Assembly: GCF_001292625.1 (NCBI RefSeq)
Contig: NZ_LAJH01000009.1
Span: 964,578 to 1,028,577 of the forward strand
Length of the DNA stretch: 64,000 bases
Reading direction: 5' to 3'
DNA from: Shimia sp. SK013
GTDB lineage: Bacteria > Pseudomonadota > Alphaproteobacteria > Rhodobacterales > Rhodobacteraceae
In this document: positions 8,914-17,678 of the stretch, piece after piece
Numbering within the stretch: position 1 is the first letter of the stretch
Layout of the letters: every line of letters starts with the position of its first letter
Translations under genes and position numbers: made by a program
The notes under the pieces: generated by a model
Told to the model about the DNA's origin: nothing
Seen by the model: only the letters and a program-made list of their open reading frames with translations
Database searches by the model: none

Positions 8914-10322
8914 ACACACGCGCCCTACCAGAAAGCCCAGATGACCAAAACAGCGAACTACCTTACCACGTGCTTCGTCCGCTGCGCGCAGGATTTATTT
9001 CTGTGCAGTTGTTTGTGCTGATATTTGCTTGCTGGGCCACGCTTGCGAAGCTTGCGACGTCAATCCACGCCACAGGTCACCTCAATGGGCCGCAACCAAA
9101 TTTCGACATTCAACACCCGTTTGGCGGCGACATTAAAGCGGTTTTGGTGAAAGAACATCAGTCCGTAAACGCCGGACAGATCCTCATACGAATGGACGTT
9201 TCCAACGAAATCGCGCAACAGGTGCAGTTGCAAAACAGTCTCCAATTACTGCTAGATCAACAGAACGCCCTTGCCTGGGCGCTGAACACCCAGACGGATG
9301 ACTTAACAACCGCCACACACCTTGGCGTAACCAAACATGCAACAAATCAAGCGACCGATTCAATGCCGGGAGCCGGTTCAATTTCCGCTCGTGTCCACAC
9401 GACAGAACGCAATCCGCAGGCCGCTACCCAATCAGAGATGCGCATCCGCAATATGGTTGAGGTCCTGCATGTCCGACGCGATGCGACCACGCAATCAGCA
9501 GAAGCAATGCGAAACCGGGCCGCCGGGCTGGAAAACAGTCTGTTGGCCCGGACACAACAGCGGGCCTCAATGCAAGCCAGATTCGACCGGTACAGCAAAC
9601 TGGTCCAAACCGGCGCGCTGCGCGCCTCAGACAACGATACATTACTCGAAGCCATGCTGGATCTGGATGCCAGCATGCGAGCTGAACGGGCGGAGGTGAA
9701 TGCGCTGCACGTACAAACCGCGCAAGTCGCATTGCAAGTCAAAGCCGAAGAATTGGACTTGCGGCAGAAACTTCTCGATCGTCAGGGTCAAGTGGCGGAA
9801 GCCATTCCGCGCATTCGCATGCAAATCCTGCGACTGGACGCACAAGTGCGCAGCGCGGAACTGCGTGCGCCGACCGACGGCACCATTGCGCGCCTGCACT
9901 ATGATACCGACCAAATGTTTGTGCCACGCGGCGAAACCGTGCTGACCTTGACGCGGCCCACCCAATCCCATCGCGTCTCCTTTGTAGTGCCGCCTCATGC
10001 CATCGATCAAACCCGCATCGGCATGCAAGGTCATCTAACTGTTTCAAGTCTGCCACAACGCAATCATCCAAAAGTGCGGGTTCAAATTCAGTCCCTCTCG
10101 CCCGAAGCACGACGCAACAGCGACGGTGCACTTCTTGGCTATGATGGGGTCGCCACTATCGACGCTCAGGACATGAAAGAGCTGCGCGCGCAAATGGGTG
10201 AGGGTCTGACGCTGTCAATTGATATGCCCGTGTCTCTGGTTTTCGCAGGGCGCGATACAACTTTCTCCGACTATTTGATCGGGCCATTTTTGGACTTCGT
10301 GACCAAAGCCCTGCAAGATTGA
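8910..10322 (+). CDS. HlyD-family periplasmic adaptor of the type I secretion system
   Basis: A 470-residue membrane-fusion protein expected to join the ABC transporter to an outer-membrane TolC channel. It has one N-terminal membrane segment (residues ~27-50, AGFISVQLFVLIFACWATLA), a biotinyl-lipoyl half-motif (IQHPFGGDIKAVLVKEHQSVNAGQILIRMD), a long alpha-hairpin with coiled-coil character (residues ~170-320), the second lipoyl half (AELRAPTDGTIARLHYDTDQMFVPRGETVLTL) and a beta-barrel with the typical ending ELRAQMGEGLTLSIDMPVSLVFAGRDTTFSDYLIGPF. A TTG start at 8910 overlaps the transporter stop by 4 nt, so the two are translationally coupled. No TolC gene is in the window. The gene is intact although its partner is frameshifted. 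Confidence 0.9.
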   Translation: MNTRALPESPDDQNSELPYHVLRPLRAGFISVQLFVLIFACWATLAKLATSIHATGHLNGPQPNFDIQHPFGGDIKAVLVKEHQSVNAGQILIRMDVSNEIAQQVQLQNSLQLLLDQQNALAWALNTQTDDLTTATHLGVTKHATNQATDSMPGAGSISARVHTTERNPQAATQSEMRIRNMVEVLHVRRDATTQSAEAMRNRAAGLENSLLARTQQRASMQARFDRYSKLVQTGALRASDNDTLLEAMLDLDASMRAERAEVNALHVQTAQVALQVKAEELDLRQKLLDRQGQVAEAIPRIRMQILRLDAQVRSAELRAPTDGTIARLHYDTDQMFVPRGETVLTLTRPTQSHRVSFVVPPHAIDQTRIGMQGHLTVSSLPQRNHPKVRVQIQSLSPEARRNSDGALLGYDGVATIDAQDMKELRAQMGEGLTLSIDMPVSLVFAGRDTTFSDYLIGPFLDFVTKALQD

Positions 10323-10583
10323 TCACTCATCCACGGTGCGCCAACAAAGATTTCACTTTGAAAGCGTGCACTATGCGCGCAGGGTGTTTCGCATAAATGC
10401 AAGGATCCCTCGCAATGTGCCTCCGCTGTGCCCTGACCCGCTATCCCTTTAAGGCGCGCAAAAACCGTGGCACGCGGTCTGCGAAACAACGGAACGCCCA
10501 TTGCAAAGCGATGCATTACCAACCGCCTCCGGTTTGACGTGACACTCTCGCCATCACGTACATTTTTTTGACCGGAGCCTCTT

Positions 10584-12119
10584 ATGACAGACCGTCCAAA
10601 CATCGTGGTCATCATGGCCGACCAACTTGCACCCCATTTTACAGGTGCCTATGGCCATCGATCCGCAAAAACCCCCCACCTTGACGCATTGGCCACCCGC
10701 GGAATGCGATTTGACGCCGCCTATTGCAACTCACCGCTGTGCGCACCGTCCAGATTTTCATTTATGTCAGGCCAGCTGATCAGCCGGATCGCTGCCTACG
10801 ACAATGCCTCGGAATTCCGCGCCTCGGTGCCCACATTTGCACATTATCTCAAGGCTCTCGGCTACCGTACGTGCCTGTCGGGGAAAATGCACTTCGTTGG
10901 CCCCGACCAGAAACACGGGTTTGAGGATCGTGTGACGACCGATATCTATCCATCCGATTTTGCCTGGACCCCGGATTGGGAAGCCCACGATGAACGCATC
11001 GACAAGTGGTATCACAATATGCAGACCGTCAAAGAAAGCGGCGTCGCGCAGGCTACGTATCAGATCGACTATGACGATGAGGTCGGCTTTGCCGCGAAGC
11101 GCTGGCTGATTGATGTCGCCCGTGGGCGTGGTCAAGGAAAGGACGCGCCATTTGCATTGGTCGCCAGTTTTATTCACCCGCATGACCCATACGTTGCCCG
11201 GCCGGAATGGTGGAATTTGTATTCGGACGACGACGTCGACATGCCCGCGTTTGTGCCCCCAATGGAAGAGCAAGATGCCTTTTCAAAACGCCTGCTGGAC
11301 GGGATTGAGGCCAGTTATAAGCCCTTGACTGACGAAGAGGTTTTGCGGGCCCGGCGCGCCTATTTGGCCAACATCAGCTATTTTGACAGCAAAATTGGTG
11401 AGCTAACGCAAACCCTCCAAGAGATGGGGGAACTGGACAACACCATTGTGATTGTCACTGCTGACCACGGCGACATGCTGGGCGAGCGGGATTTGTGGTA
11501 CAAAATGAACTTCTTTGAACATTCCGCGCGGGTGCCTTTGGTGATGGCCGGCCCCGGGATCGCACAAGGCAGCGCGCCCAACGCGTGCTCACTGGTCGAC
11601 ATGCTGCCAACCATGCTCGACATCGCAGGCGGCACACCCGACATCGTCGGAGAACCTATCGACGGTCGGTCATTGATGCCCTTGGCGCGCGGCGAAAATG
11701 ACCCCAAAGACGAGGCCATCGGCGAATATTGCGCCGAAATGACGCCGTACCCGGTGTTCATGATCCGGCGCGGACCTTTGAAGTACGTGCATTGCGACAT
11801 TGATCCACCGCAAATGTATGACGTGGTCGCCGACCCAGAGGAACGCGTGAACCTTGCAGCCCTGCCTGACCATGCCGAGGCGGCGGCAACCTTTGCCAAA
11901 GAAGTCGCGGACCGGTGGGACGGAGAGGCCCTGCGTAAAAAGGTCATCGCAACGCAAAAATCACGGCGCGCCCTGCATGCCGCGATGGAAGCAGGCGCAG
12001 GCGAGCATTGGGACTACAATCCGCCGTCCGATGCATCCCAACAATATGTGCGCAATCACATGGATTGGGCCGAGGCGAACAACTTTTATCGCTTCCCGCC
12101 TCTCAAAGACGACGGATAG
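10584..12119 (+). CDS. betC: choline sulfatase
   Basis: A 511-residue sulfatase predicted to hydrolyse choline-O-sulfate to choline and sulfate in the cytoplasm (no signal peptide). It begins NIVVIMADQLAPHFTGAYGH with the metal-binding Asp. The Cys in NSPLCAPSR is the residue converted to formylglycine (C-x-P-x-R). GKMHFVGPDQKHGF and TADHGDMLGERDLWYK supply further active-site residues. The C-terminal segment, RALHAAMEAGAGEHWDYNP followed by DASQQYVRNHMDW, is the domain that marks choline sulfatases among sulfatases. betC usually lies with betI/betA/betB, but none is adjacent here. In marine bacteria it supplies choline for glycine betaine and also sulfate. Confidence 0.92.
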   Translation: MTDRPNIVVIMADQLAPHFTGAYGHRSAKTPHLDALATRGMRFDAAYCNSPLCAPSRFSFMSGQLISRIAAYDNASEFRASVPTFAHYLKALGYRTCLSGKMHFVGPDQKHGFEDRVTTDIYPSDFAWTPDWEAHDERIDKWYHNMQTVKESGVAQATYQIDYDDEVGFAAKRWLIDVARGRGQGKDAPFALVASFIHPHDPYVARPEWWNLYSDDDVDMPAFVPPMEEQDAFSKRLLDGIEASYKPLTDEEVLRARRAYLANISYFDSKIGELTQTLQEMGELDNTIVIVTADHGDMLGERDLWYKMNFFEHSARVPLVMAGPGIAQGSAPNACSLVDMLPTMLDIAGGTPDIVGEPIDGRSLMPLARGENDPKDEAIGEYCAEMTPYPVFMIRRGPLKYVHCDIDPPQMYDVVADPEERVNLAALPDHAEAAATFAKEVADRWDGEALRKKVIATQKSRRALHAAMEAGAGEHWDYNPPSDASQQYVRNHMDWAEANNFYRFPPLKDDG

Positions 12120-12123
12120 GTAC

Positions 12124-12162
12124 AAAAAAACTCGGCCGGCCACGCGCAAACAGCGTGTGGCC
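12124..12162. terminator. hairpin between convergent betC and TPP-enzyme genes
   Basis: A 10-bp stem with one G-U pair (GGCCACGCGC 12138-12147 with GCGTGTGGCC 12153-12162, loop AAACA). Seven A at 12124-12130 become a T-run on the minus strand a few nt after the stem. It probably serves mainly the leftward gene ending at 12221. Confidence 0.5.
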
Positions 12163-12220
12163 CTCTCCAAATCCGGTCAAAGCCAATGGACTGAGCGCTA
12201 AGGCGCGCCGGACGCCGGCT

Positions 12221-13924
12221 TTATCCCTTTTGTGCCGCCACGCCCTGCGCGCGCACATCCGACAGCGATTGCGCTGGGGTCAACGCTTCCGGATCGACCC
12301 GCAGCTCAATCAAATATCCCGCGTCAGACGCCTGTGCGCGCTGCAAGGCGGCTGGGAAATCCTCGGTGCGCGACACCACTTCGCCCGGAATGCCAAAGGA
12401 GTTGGCATAGGTCACAAATTCCGGGTTCACCAAATCGGTGGAGATAACTCTCCCCGGATGGTGGCGTTCCTGATGCATCCGGATTGTGCCGTACATGCCG
12501 TTGTTCACCACCAGATAGATGACCCCCGCCCCGTATTTTTTGGCGGTCGCCATTTCCTGTGCGGTCATCAGAAAACAACCGTCTCCCGCGACGCTGACCA
12601 CCGTGCGGTCGGGGATTTCAATCTTAGCGGCCACCGCGGCCGGAACCGAGTATCCCATCGACCCGCTGGTCGGCGCCAACTGCGTGCGATAGGCGCGATG
12701 GGCGTGAAACCGGTGCAGCCAGACTGCGTAATTTCCGGCCCCGTTTGTGAAAACTGTGTCCGCGGGCAAAGTGTCAGACACATGCCGGATCACATGCCCC
12801 ATGTTCAATTCCCCCGGCACCTCTGTGGGAATACGATACGCCTGATATCTGTGGTGAAATTTCGGGGTCCAATCTGACCGGTCCATGTCCGGCGCGTCCA
12901 TGCCCAGCATTGCGCTCAGAAAATTCTCGGCAGACGACACAATCGACAAATCAGGTGCATAGACATGACCCAGCTGTTCGGGGCCGGGATGCACATGCAC
13001 GAAGGGCATCTGTGGCACTGGGCTGTCGATCAATTCATAGCCCTGCGTCGTCATCTCGCCAAACCGACTGCCGATGGTGATCAACAGATCCGCCTCCTCC
13101 CGCACATTTTGCAAAAGAGACGGCAATGCAGCGATGCCAATCACGCCGGCATAGTTCGGGTGGCCGTTGTCAAAGTAATCCTGACAGCGGAAGGTCGTGG
13201 CCACGGGCAGATCGAATTTTTCCGCCACCTGACGGGTCAAATCAGCGGCTTTAGCGCTCCATCCCGGCCCGCCAACCACAAGCATAGGCTTACGCGCAGC
13301 CGCCAACATGTCGGCCAATTGAACCATGTTTTGCGGCGCAGGAGCGCCAAAGCCGACATTTGCAGGCCGCGTGTCTTTTACCGTCGCCACGGCCGACAAC
13401 GTGTCCTCCGGCAATGCCAAAACCACAGGCCCGGGCCGCCCGGAAATGGCCACATGCCAAGCGCGGGAGATGTACTCGGGTATGCGGTTGACGTCATCAA
13501 TTTGCGCCACCCATTTCGCCATTTCTCCGAACATTCGGCGATAATCAATTTCCTGAAACGCCTCGCGATCCATCATCGACGTCGCCACCTGACCGATCAG
13601 CACAACCATCGGCGTGCTGTCCTGAAAGGCGGTGTGCACCCCGTTGGATGCATTGGTCGCCCCGGGGCCACGTGTCACCGCACAAATTGCGGGTTTGCCA
13701 GTCAATTTGCCATAGGCGTCCGCCATATTGGCCGCGCCACCTTCGTGACGACAGGTGATAACGTCGATCTGATCCGCGTGATCATAAAGGCCGTCCAGCA
13801 AACCAAGATAGCTCTCTCCCGGCACGCAGAAAACCTTTTCAGCGCCCAAAATGGCCAGTTGGTCCGCCAGAATGCGCCCGCCATGGCGCGGTGCAGCAGC
13901 TGTGTCAGGGGTCGAATTGGGCAT
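12221..13924 (-). CDS. thiamine-pyrophosphate-dependent enzyme, acetolactate-synthase-like
   Basis: A 567-residue protein with the three-domain layout of the acetohydroxyacid synthase/benzoylformate decarboxylase family. The PYR domain (~20-180) has the activating Glu in CRHEGGAANMADAYGKLTGK. The central domain (~200-330) has PMLVVGGPGWSAKAADL. The PP domain (~390-550) has the ThDP/Mg motif GDGCFLMTAQEMATAKK ending in VVNNG. Such enzymes decarboxylate a 2-keto acid and may condense the product with a second carbonyl compound; the substrate cannot be read here. It is the last gene of the leftward hexuronate operon, 127 nt after the reductase, which suggests a role in sugar-acid metabolism rather than valine synthesis. 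No regulatory subunit gene (ilvH) adjoins it. Confidence 0.8.
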   Translation of the reverse strand: MPNSTPDTAAAPRHGGRILADQLAILGAEKVFCVPGESYLGLLDGLYDHADQIDVITCRHEGGAANMADAYGKLTGKPAICAVTRGPGATNASNGVHTAFQDSTPMVVLIGQVATSMMDREAFQEIDYRRMFGEMAKWVAQIDDVNRIPEYISRAWHVAISGRPGPVVLALPEDTLSAVATVKDTRPANVGFGAPAPQNMVQLADMLAAARKPMLVVGGPGWSAKAADLTRQVAEKFDLPVATTFRCQDYFDNGHPNYAGVIGIAALPSLLQNVREEADLLITIGSRFGEMTTQGYELIDSPVPQMPFVHVHPGPEQLGHVYAPDLSIVSSAENFLSAMLGMDAPDMDRSDWTPKFHHRYQAYRIPTEVPGELNMGHVIRHVSDTLPADTVFTNGAGNYAVWLHRFHAHRAYRTQLAPTSGSMGYSVPAAVAAKIEIPDRTVVSVAGDGCFLMTAQEMATAKKYGAGVIYLVVNNGMYGTIRMHQERHHPGRVISTDLVNPEFVTYANSFGIPGEVVSRTEDFPAALQRAQASDAGYLIELRVDPEALTPAQSLSDVRAQGVAAQKG

Positions 13925-14051
13925 AGGGCGCTCCGGTTTGCTTTTGGGCCATCATTTGCAGCCATCTGATCAGCGCGGCTCATGGGCAGCAACCGGAAAA
14001 TCACCAGAGCCTGGAGAGAATTCCTCCCCAGCTTCCGAGCAGCCCGCTGCT

Positions 14052-15359
14052 TCAATTCACGCCGACGTGCCTAACCGCATTCCGCACGTCTCCAACAAGC
14101 AAAGTTGCCTCGCTCTCGGGAAATATCAGGCCAAGCAAATCCGGCACCGCGCCTTCTGGGATTTCGCACCCCTTACAAACTTCGGCGATCCTTGCGGCCG
14201 AGGGATCTTGCACCGGACGCCCCGCGGCGACCTCTCTGCAAACCCACGCGACCCAAGCCGAAAGGCCCTTGCTCAACAGTAACATACCTCTGCCATGGCG
14301 TGGCAGGTTTCCCCACCGGATCGGTATCTTGAGACTGCCATCCTGTGCAATTTGTGCCAATTCATGCTTAAGACCGGGGTTTTCGAACCGTTCCACAAGC
14401 GCCCGACCATAGGCATCCGCATCCCTTGCGGACGTCACCGGCAATGTCGCCTGCACCACTGAAAACAAATTCCGCACATCTGCGCGCAATTCCGGATCCG
14501 CAATCGCTTCATGAACATAGGTATGGCCCGCCATTTGACCGGTATAAGCGAGATAAGAATGTGCCCCGTTCAACATTCGCAGCTTGCGCATCTCAAAGGG
14601 TGCCACGTCTTCTACAAAAACCGCGCCCGAACGCTCCCAGTCCGGTCGTGGGCCTGCAAAGTCGTCCTCAATCACCCATTCGGCAAAGGCTTCTGTCTCC
14701 ACTGGGGCGGCGTCTGCCCAACCGGTTTGATCCGCCACTTCTTGGCGCAATGCGTCGGTGGTGGCTGGCGTGATCCTATCCACCATGGCGTTGGGAAACC
14801 TTACAAAATCAGGCGCAGTCACATCTGCATCCAATCCGGCCGCTTTGGCAAAAGCCTTCACCGCCGCGCCCAGCTTTCGACCGTTTTCCGCAAGATTGTC
14901 ACAAGACATCACCGTGATCGGGCCCGCCTTCGCCTTCCGGCGACGTGCAAGTCCGCGCGCCAAGAGCGCGGGCAATGTGACCGCAGCGCCGGTGTCCAAA
15001 TCTAACGCCACACCCTCGTTGCTCAGATCAAGCGTTCCGTCCGGCGCAAGGCAATAACCGTTTTCTGTGACGGTGATTGTCACAATGACCGTCGCAGGGT
15101 CCGCAATCCTTTGCAGCGCCGCGTCGGGATCGCGTGGCGCCACCAAAACGTCCTTCAGCACGTCGATCTTTTGAAACTGCGTCCCTGAGCGATCCTTGAC
15201 GGCCAGCGTATAGGCGCCGCCCTGTGCCGCCAAGGCCTCCGCCATATGCGGCGAGCGCAACGATGCACCGACTATTTCCCAGCCAGCCAAACCTTGAGTA
15301 AAAACGGCCTGATGTGCACGAAAGAAATTGCCGACGCCGATGTGAAAAATCCGTTTCAT
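14052..15359 (-). CDS. uxuB: mannitol dehydrogenase-family oxidoreductase, probable fructuronate reductase
   Basis: A 435-residue NAD(P)-dependent polyol/uronate dehydrogenase. It starts MKRIFHIGVGNFFRAHQAVF, the Rossmann motif of the family, continues with VTITVTENGYCLAPDGTLDL, and has the catalytic region EWVIEDDFAGPRPDWERSGA then RMLNGAHSYLAYTGQMAGH, whose Lys/Asn/His positions are in KLRMLNGAHS. The likely reaction is D-fructuronate to D-mannonate, because uxaC precedes it and uxuA is in the divergent operon; tagaturonate or mannitol are possible alternatives. The start at 15359 follows GTGAGAG closely, and an overlapping GTG at 15371 is the alternative. It is somewhat shorter than E. coli UxuB. 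Confidence 0.8.
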   Translation of the reverse strand: MKRIFHIGVGNFFRAHQAVFTQGLAGWEIVGASLRSPHMAEALAAQGGAYTLAVKDRSGTQFQKIDVLKDVLVAPRDPDAALQRIADPATVIVTITVTENGYCLAPDGTLDLSNEGVALDLDTGAAVTLPALLARGLARRRKAKAGPITVMSCDNLAENGRKLGAAVKAFAKAAGLDADVTAPDFVRFPNAMVDRITPATTDALRQEVADQTGWADAAPVETEAFAEWVIEDDFAGPRPDWERSGAVFVEDVAPFEMRKLRMLNGAHSYLAYTGQMAGHTYVHEAIADPELRADVRNLFSVVQATLPVTSARDADAYGRALVERFENPGLKHELAQIAQDGSLKIPIRWGNLPRHGRGMLLLSKGLSAWVAWVCREVAAGRPVQDPSAARIAEVCKGCEIPEGAVPDLLGLIFPESEATLLVGDVRNAVRHVGVN

Positions 15360-15367
15360 ATTTGCTC

Positions 15368-16765
15368 TCACAGTCTATAGGCGTCCACCGCAAGATCGCG
15401 GCTCAGAAGGCGGGCAATCTCTTCGGCATCGCTGCGGTCAAACAAGCGCTTCTCCATCTGCGTGGCCAGATGCCGGCACACACCGCGTCGCCAAAGATCA
15501 TGCCGCACAGGGATCGACATAAAGGCACGGGTGTCGTCGTTGAAACCGGCAAGGTTCCAATATCCGGCGGTTTCAACGACGTGATCGAGATAGCGTTCAA
15601 TGCCATTGGCGCTGTCGTGAAACCACCACGGCGGGCCAAGGCGCAGCGCCGGCCAGTGACCGGCCATAGGGGCCAACTCACGAGCATAGCTGCTTTCATC
15701 CAACGTAAATGCCAACAGGCGCATATTCGGTGAATTGCCAACACGATTAAGCAGCGCCTCAAGACCCGCAACCCAGTTGGTGCGTGTCGGGATGTCGGCT
15801 CCCATATCCGGCCCAAAGGCTGTGTTAAGCGCATGATTGGTGCCGCGGCGCGATCCCGCGTGCAACTGCATCACCATACCGTCGTCAGCCGACATTTGGG
15901 CCATCTCGGTCAGCATATGACCGTGCAAACGGTTGGCTTGCGCGGCGTCCAACTGACCCAAGCGAGCCTTGGTGAAAAGCGCGCTGGCATCGTTGCGGTC
16001 CAACCAGCAGGTTATCAAATCCTGCACGGCATGGTCCGTCGCAGTTGCCCCCAAATCACGGAAATACGCACGTCGAATTTCCAGTGCCCGCAAATAACCT
16101 GCAAAATCACCCGTGTCCTCGCCCGTTATCTCGCCCAATGTGACAAGGTCGCGGTGATAGTCCGGGTGTTCAGGATTGATCACGCTGTCGGGTCTAAACG
16201 TGGGAATGACACGTGTGGCAAGGTCGTTTGCCTGCGCGGCCTTGTGGTGGCCAAGATCATCAAGCGCACCATCGGTGGTGGCGAGGACCTCAATATTAAA
16301 ACTCCTTAGCAACGCGTTTGGCAGCATATCGGCGCCACGCAAACGCGCGTCGATTGCGTCATAAATCCGGTCCGCACTCTCCGCATTCAGGCGTTCGGTG
16401 ATACCAAACAGTTGCCGCAAGGTTCCGTTCATCCAGAGCCAGCTTGGTGTGCCGCGAAACTTGTGCCAATGGCTGGCGAACAGCCGGAAAATGGCGCGCC
16501 CGTCGCGCTGCTCCTCCGGCACGCCTACGCCCAAATCGCGCAAATCGACGCCTTGACTGTAAAGCATGCGAAACAGGTAGTGATCCGGCACAATCAACAG
16601 CGACGCGGGGTCGGGAAACGGTTGATTTGTCGCAAACCACTTCGGGTCGCAATGTCCGTGCGGCGAGACAATTGGCAGATCGCGCACGGTTTCATAAAGC
16701 GCGCGCGCCGTGTCAGGCAGGTGCAATGCTGTGCCAATCGGCGCTTGGTCGGTCTCAGAGGTCAT
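15368..16765 (-). CDS. uxaC: glucuronate (uronate) isomerase
   Basis: A 465-residue enzyme that interconverts D-glucuronate/D-fructuronate or D-galacturonate/D-tagaturonate. It is recognised by LPIVSPHGHCDPKWFATNQPF near the N-terminus (metal-binding HGH), DHYLFRMLYSQGVD, WHKFRGTPSWLWMN, MVMQLHAGSRRGTNHALN and LDESSYARELAPMAGHWPAL. Length and motif order match the amidohydrolase-superfamily uronate isomerase family. Its start overlaps the GntR regulator stop by 4 nt (ATGA), so regulator and enzyme are co-translated. Confidence 0.93.
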   Translation of the reverse strand: MTSETDQAPIGTALHLPDTARALYETVRDLPIVSPHGHCDPKWFATNQPFPDPASLLIVPDHYLFRMLYSQGVDLRDLGVGVPEEQRDGRAIFRLFASHWHKFRGTPSWLWMNGTLRQLFGITERLNAESADRIYDAIDARLRGADMLPNALLRSFNIEVLATTDGALDDLGHHKAAQANDLATRVIPTFRPDSVINPEHPDYHRDLVTLGEITGEDTGDFAGYLRALEIRRAYFRDLGATATDHAVQDLITCWLDRNDASALFTKARLGQLDAAQANRLHGHMLTEMAQMSADDGMVMQLHAGSRRGTNHALNTAFGPDMGADIPTRTNWVAGLEALLNRVGNSPNMRLLAFTLDESSYARELAPMAGHWPALRLGPPWWFHDSANGIERYLDHVVETAGYWNLAGFNDDTRAFMSIPVRHDLWRRGVCRHLATQMEKRLFDRSDAEEIARLLSRDLAVDAYRL

Positions 16766-17523
16766 TCAAAATAGTCCTGATGCTGCAGTGACAATGTTTC
16801 CAGAACGTTCAAAACGGTCCGGCAATGCGCTTGCATTTTAGTCACTGCCGCCGCCTCGTCGCCGCTTGTGATGGCGTCCAAAATCGCCTGATGCTCAGCC
16901 AGCAACGATTGCAATTGGCCATCCACTTTCAGTGACAGACAGCGCAGCCTGTCCAGCTGTATCTTTTCTCGTTCCAAAACCACTGCGGTGCGCGGCAGGC
17001 CAGTGGCCGATGCCAACAGGCTGTGAAACTGGTCATCCAGCGCGTGATATCGGGGGAAATCCTCAGCTTTCGCCGCGCGCGACTGCGCCTTAAGATTGCC
17101 CTCTAACGCGTCCAGATCAAACGGTTTCAACCCCTCACCCATCACGCGCCGGACGACGGCCAATTCAATCGCCTCGCGTAAAAACTGAGCCCCCAAAATC
17201 CGTTCTCGGCTCAGCGTGGCGACAAAACTGCCGCGGCTTGGATAGGTGTTGATCAACCCCTCTTCACGCAGCCGCAACAAGGCTTCTCGCACCGGTGTAC
17301 GACTGACCCCAAGCCTGTTGCCAAGTTCGGCTTCCGACACAGGACATCCCGGCGGCATTTGCATTTCAAGAATGGGGGTCCGCAACAGTTGATAGACCTG
17401 ATCGCCGGCAGGTGCCGCCAGATCGATTTGCGCAGTATCCAAAACCGCCAAAGAGCCCTCCTCCAAGCCCTCACTTCTGCCTCGCCCGGATTGTCGCATA
17501 CTCCGCCTGCCTCTCTTGGCCAT
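16762..17523 (-). CDS. GntR-family regulator (FCD subfamily) of the hexuronate genes
   Basis: A 253-residue regulator. The winged helix (~40-105) includes PGCPVSEAELGNRLGVSRTPVREALLRLREEGLI, typical of FadR-type GntR proteins. The C-terminal all-helical FCD ligand domain (~115-240) includes LREAIELAVVRRVMGE, HALDDQFHSLLASATG and EHQAILDAITSGDEAAAVTKMQAH, with the Asp and three His that usually hold a metal. It leads the uxaC operon and probably represses both divergent operons through the palindromes just upstream, sensing a uronate intermediate (inferred by analogy with UxuR/ExuR). A start at the second Met (17500) is also possible. Confidence 0.88.
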   Translation of the reverse strand: MAKRGRRSMRQSGRGRSEGLEEGSLAVLDTAQIDLAAPAGDQVYQLLRTPILEMQMPPGCPVSEAELGNRLGVSRTPVREALLRLREEGLINTYPSRGSFVATLSRERILGAQFLREAIELAVVRRVMGEGLKPFDLDALEGNLKAQSRAAKAEDFPRYHALDDQFHSLLASATGLPRTAVVLEREKIQLDRLRCLSLKVDGQLQSLLAEHQAILDAITSGDEAAAVTKMQAHCRTVLNVLETLSLQHQDYFE

Positions 17524-17584
17524 CTGAGGTACGCCCTACCGGACACGCTAGGGACAGCGCGATGGAAAGTGACGCAGCGCCAGT

Positions 17585-17624
17585 ATACCGGTATCCATTT
17601 TGTTTACAACCGGTATACCGGTAT
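17585..17624. promoter_or_regulatory. repeated ATACCGGTAT operator in the divergent uxaC/dehydrogenase promoter region
   Basis: The perfect palindrome ATACCGGTAT occurs at 17585-17594 and 17615-17624, centres 30 bp apart (about three helical turns). An extra ACCGGTAT half-overlap at 17609-17616 makes a tandem direct repeat with the second site. They lie between divergent starts at 17523 and 17679, the expected place for binding by the GntR regulator. Confidence 0.75.
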
Positions 17625-17678
17625 GGTAATCCGGTCAAACCTGCGCAGAACGGCAGGTAGAAATGGGAATAATTGCCA

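Noticed and set aside
10534..10562. Possible sigma-70 promoter (TTGACG with a weak -10) before betC
   Set aside because: The -10 match is poor and too close to the start codon to be convincing.
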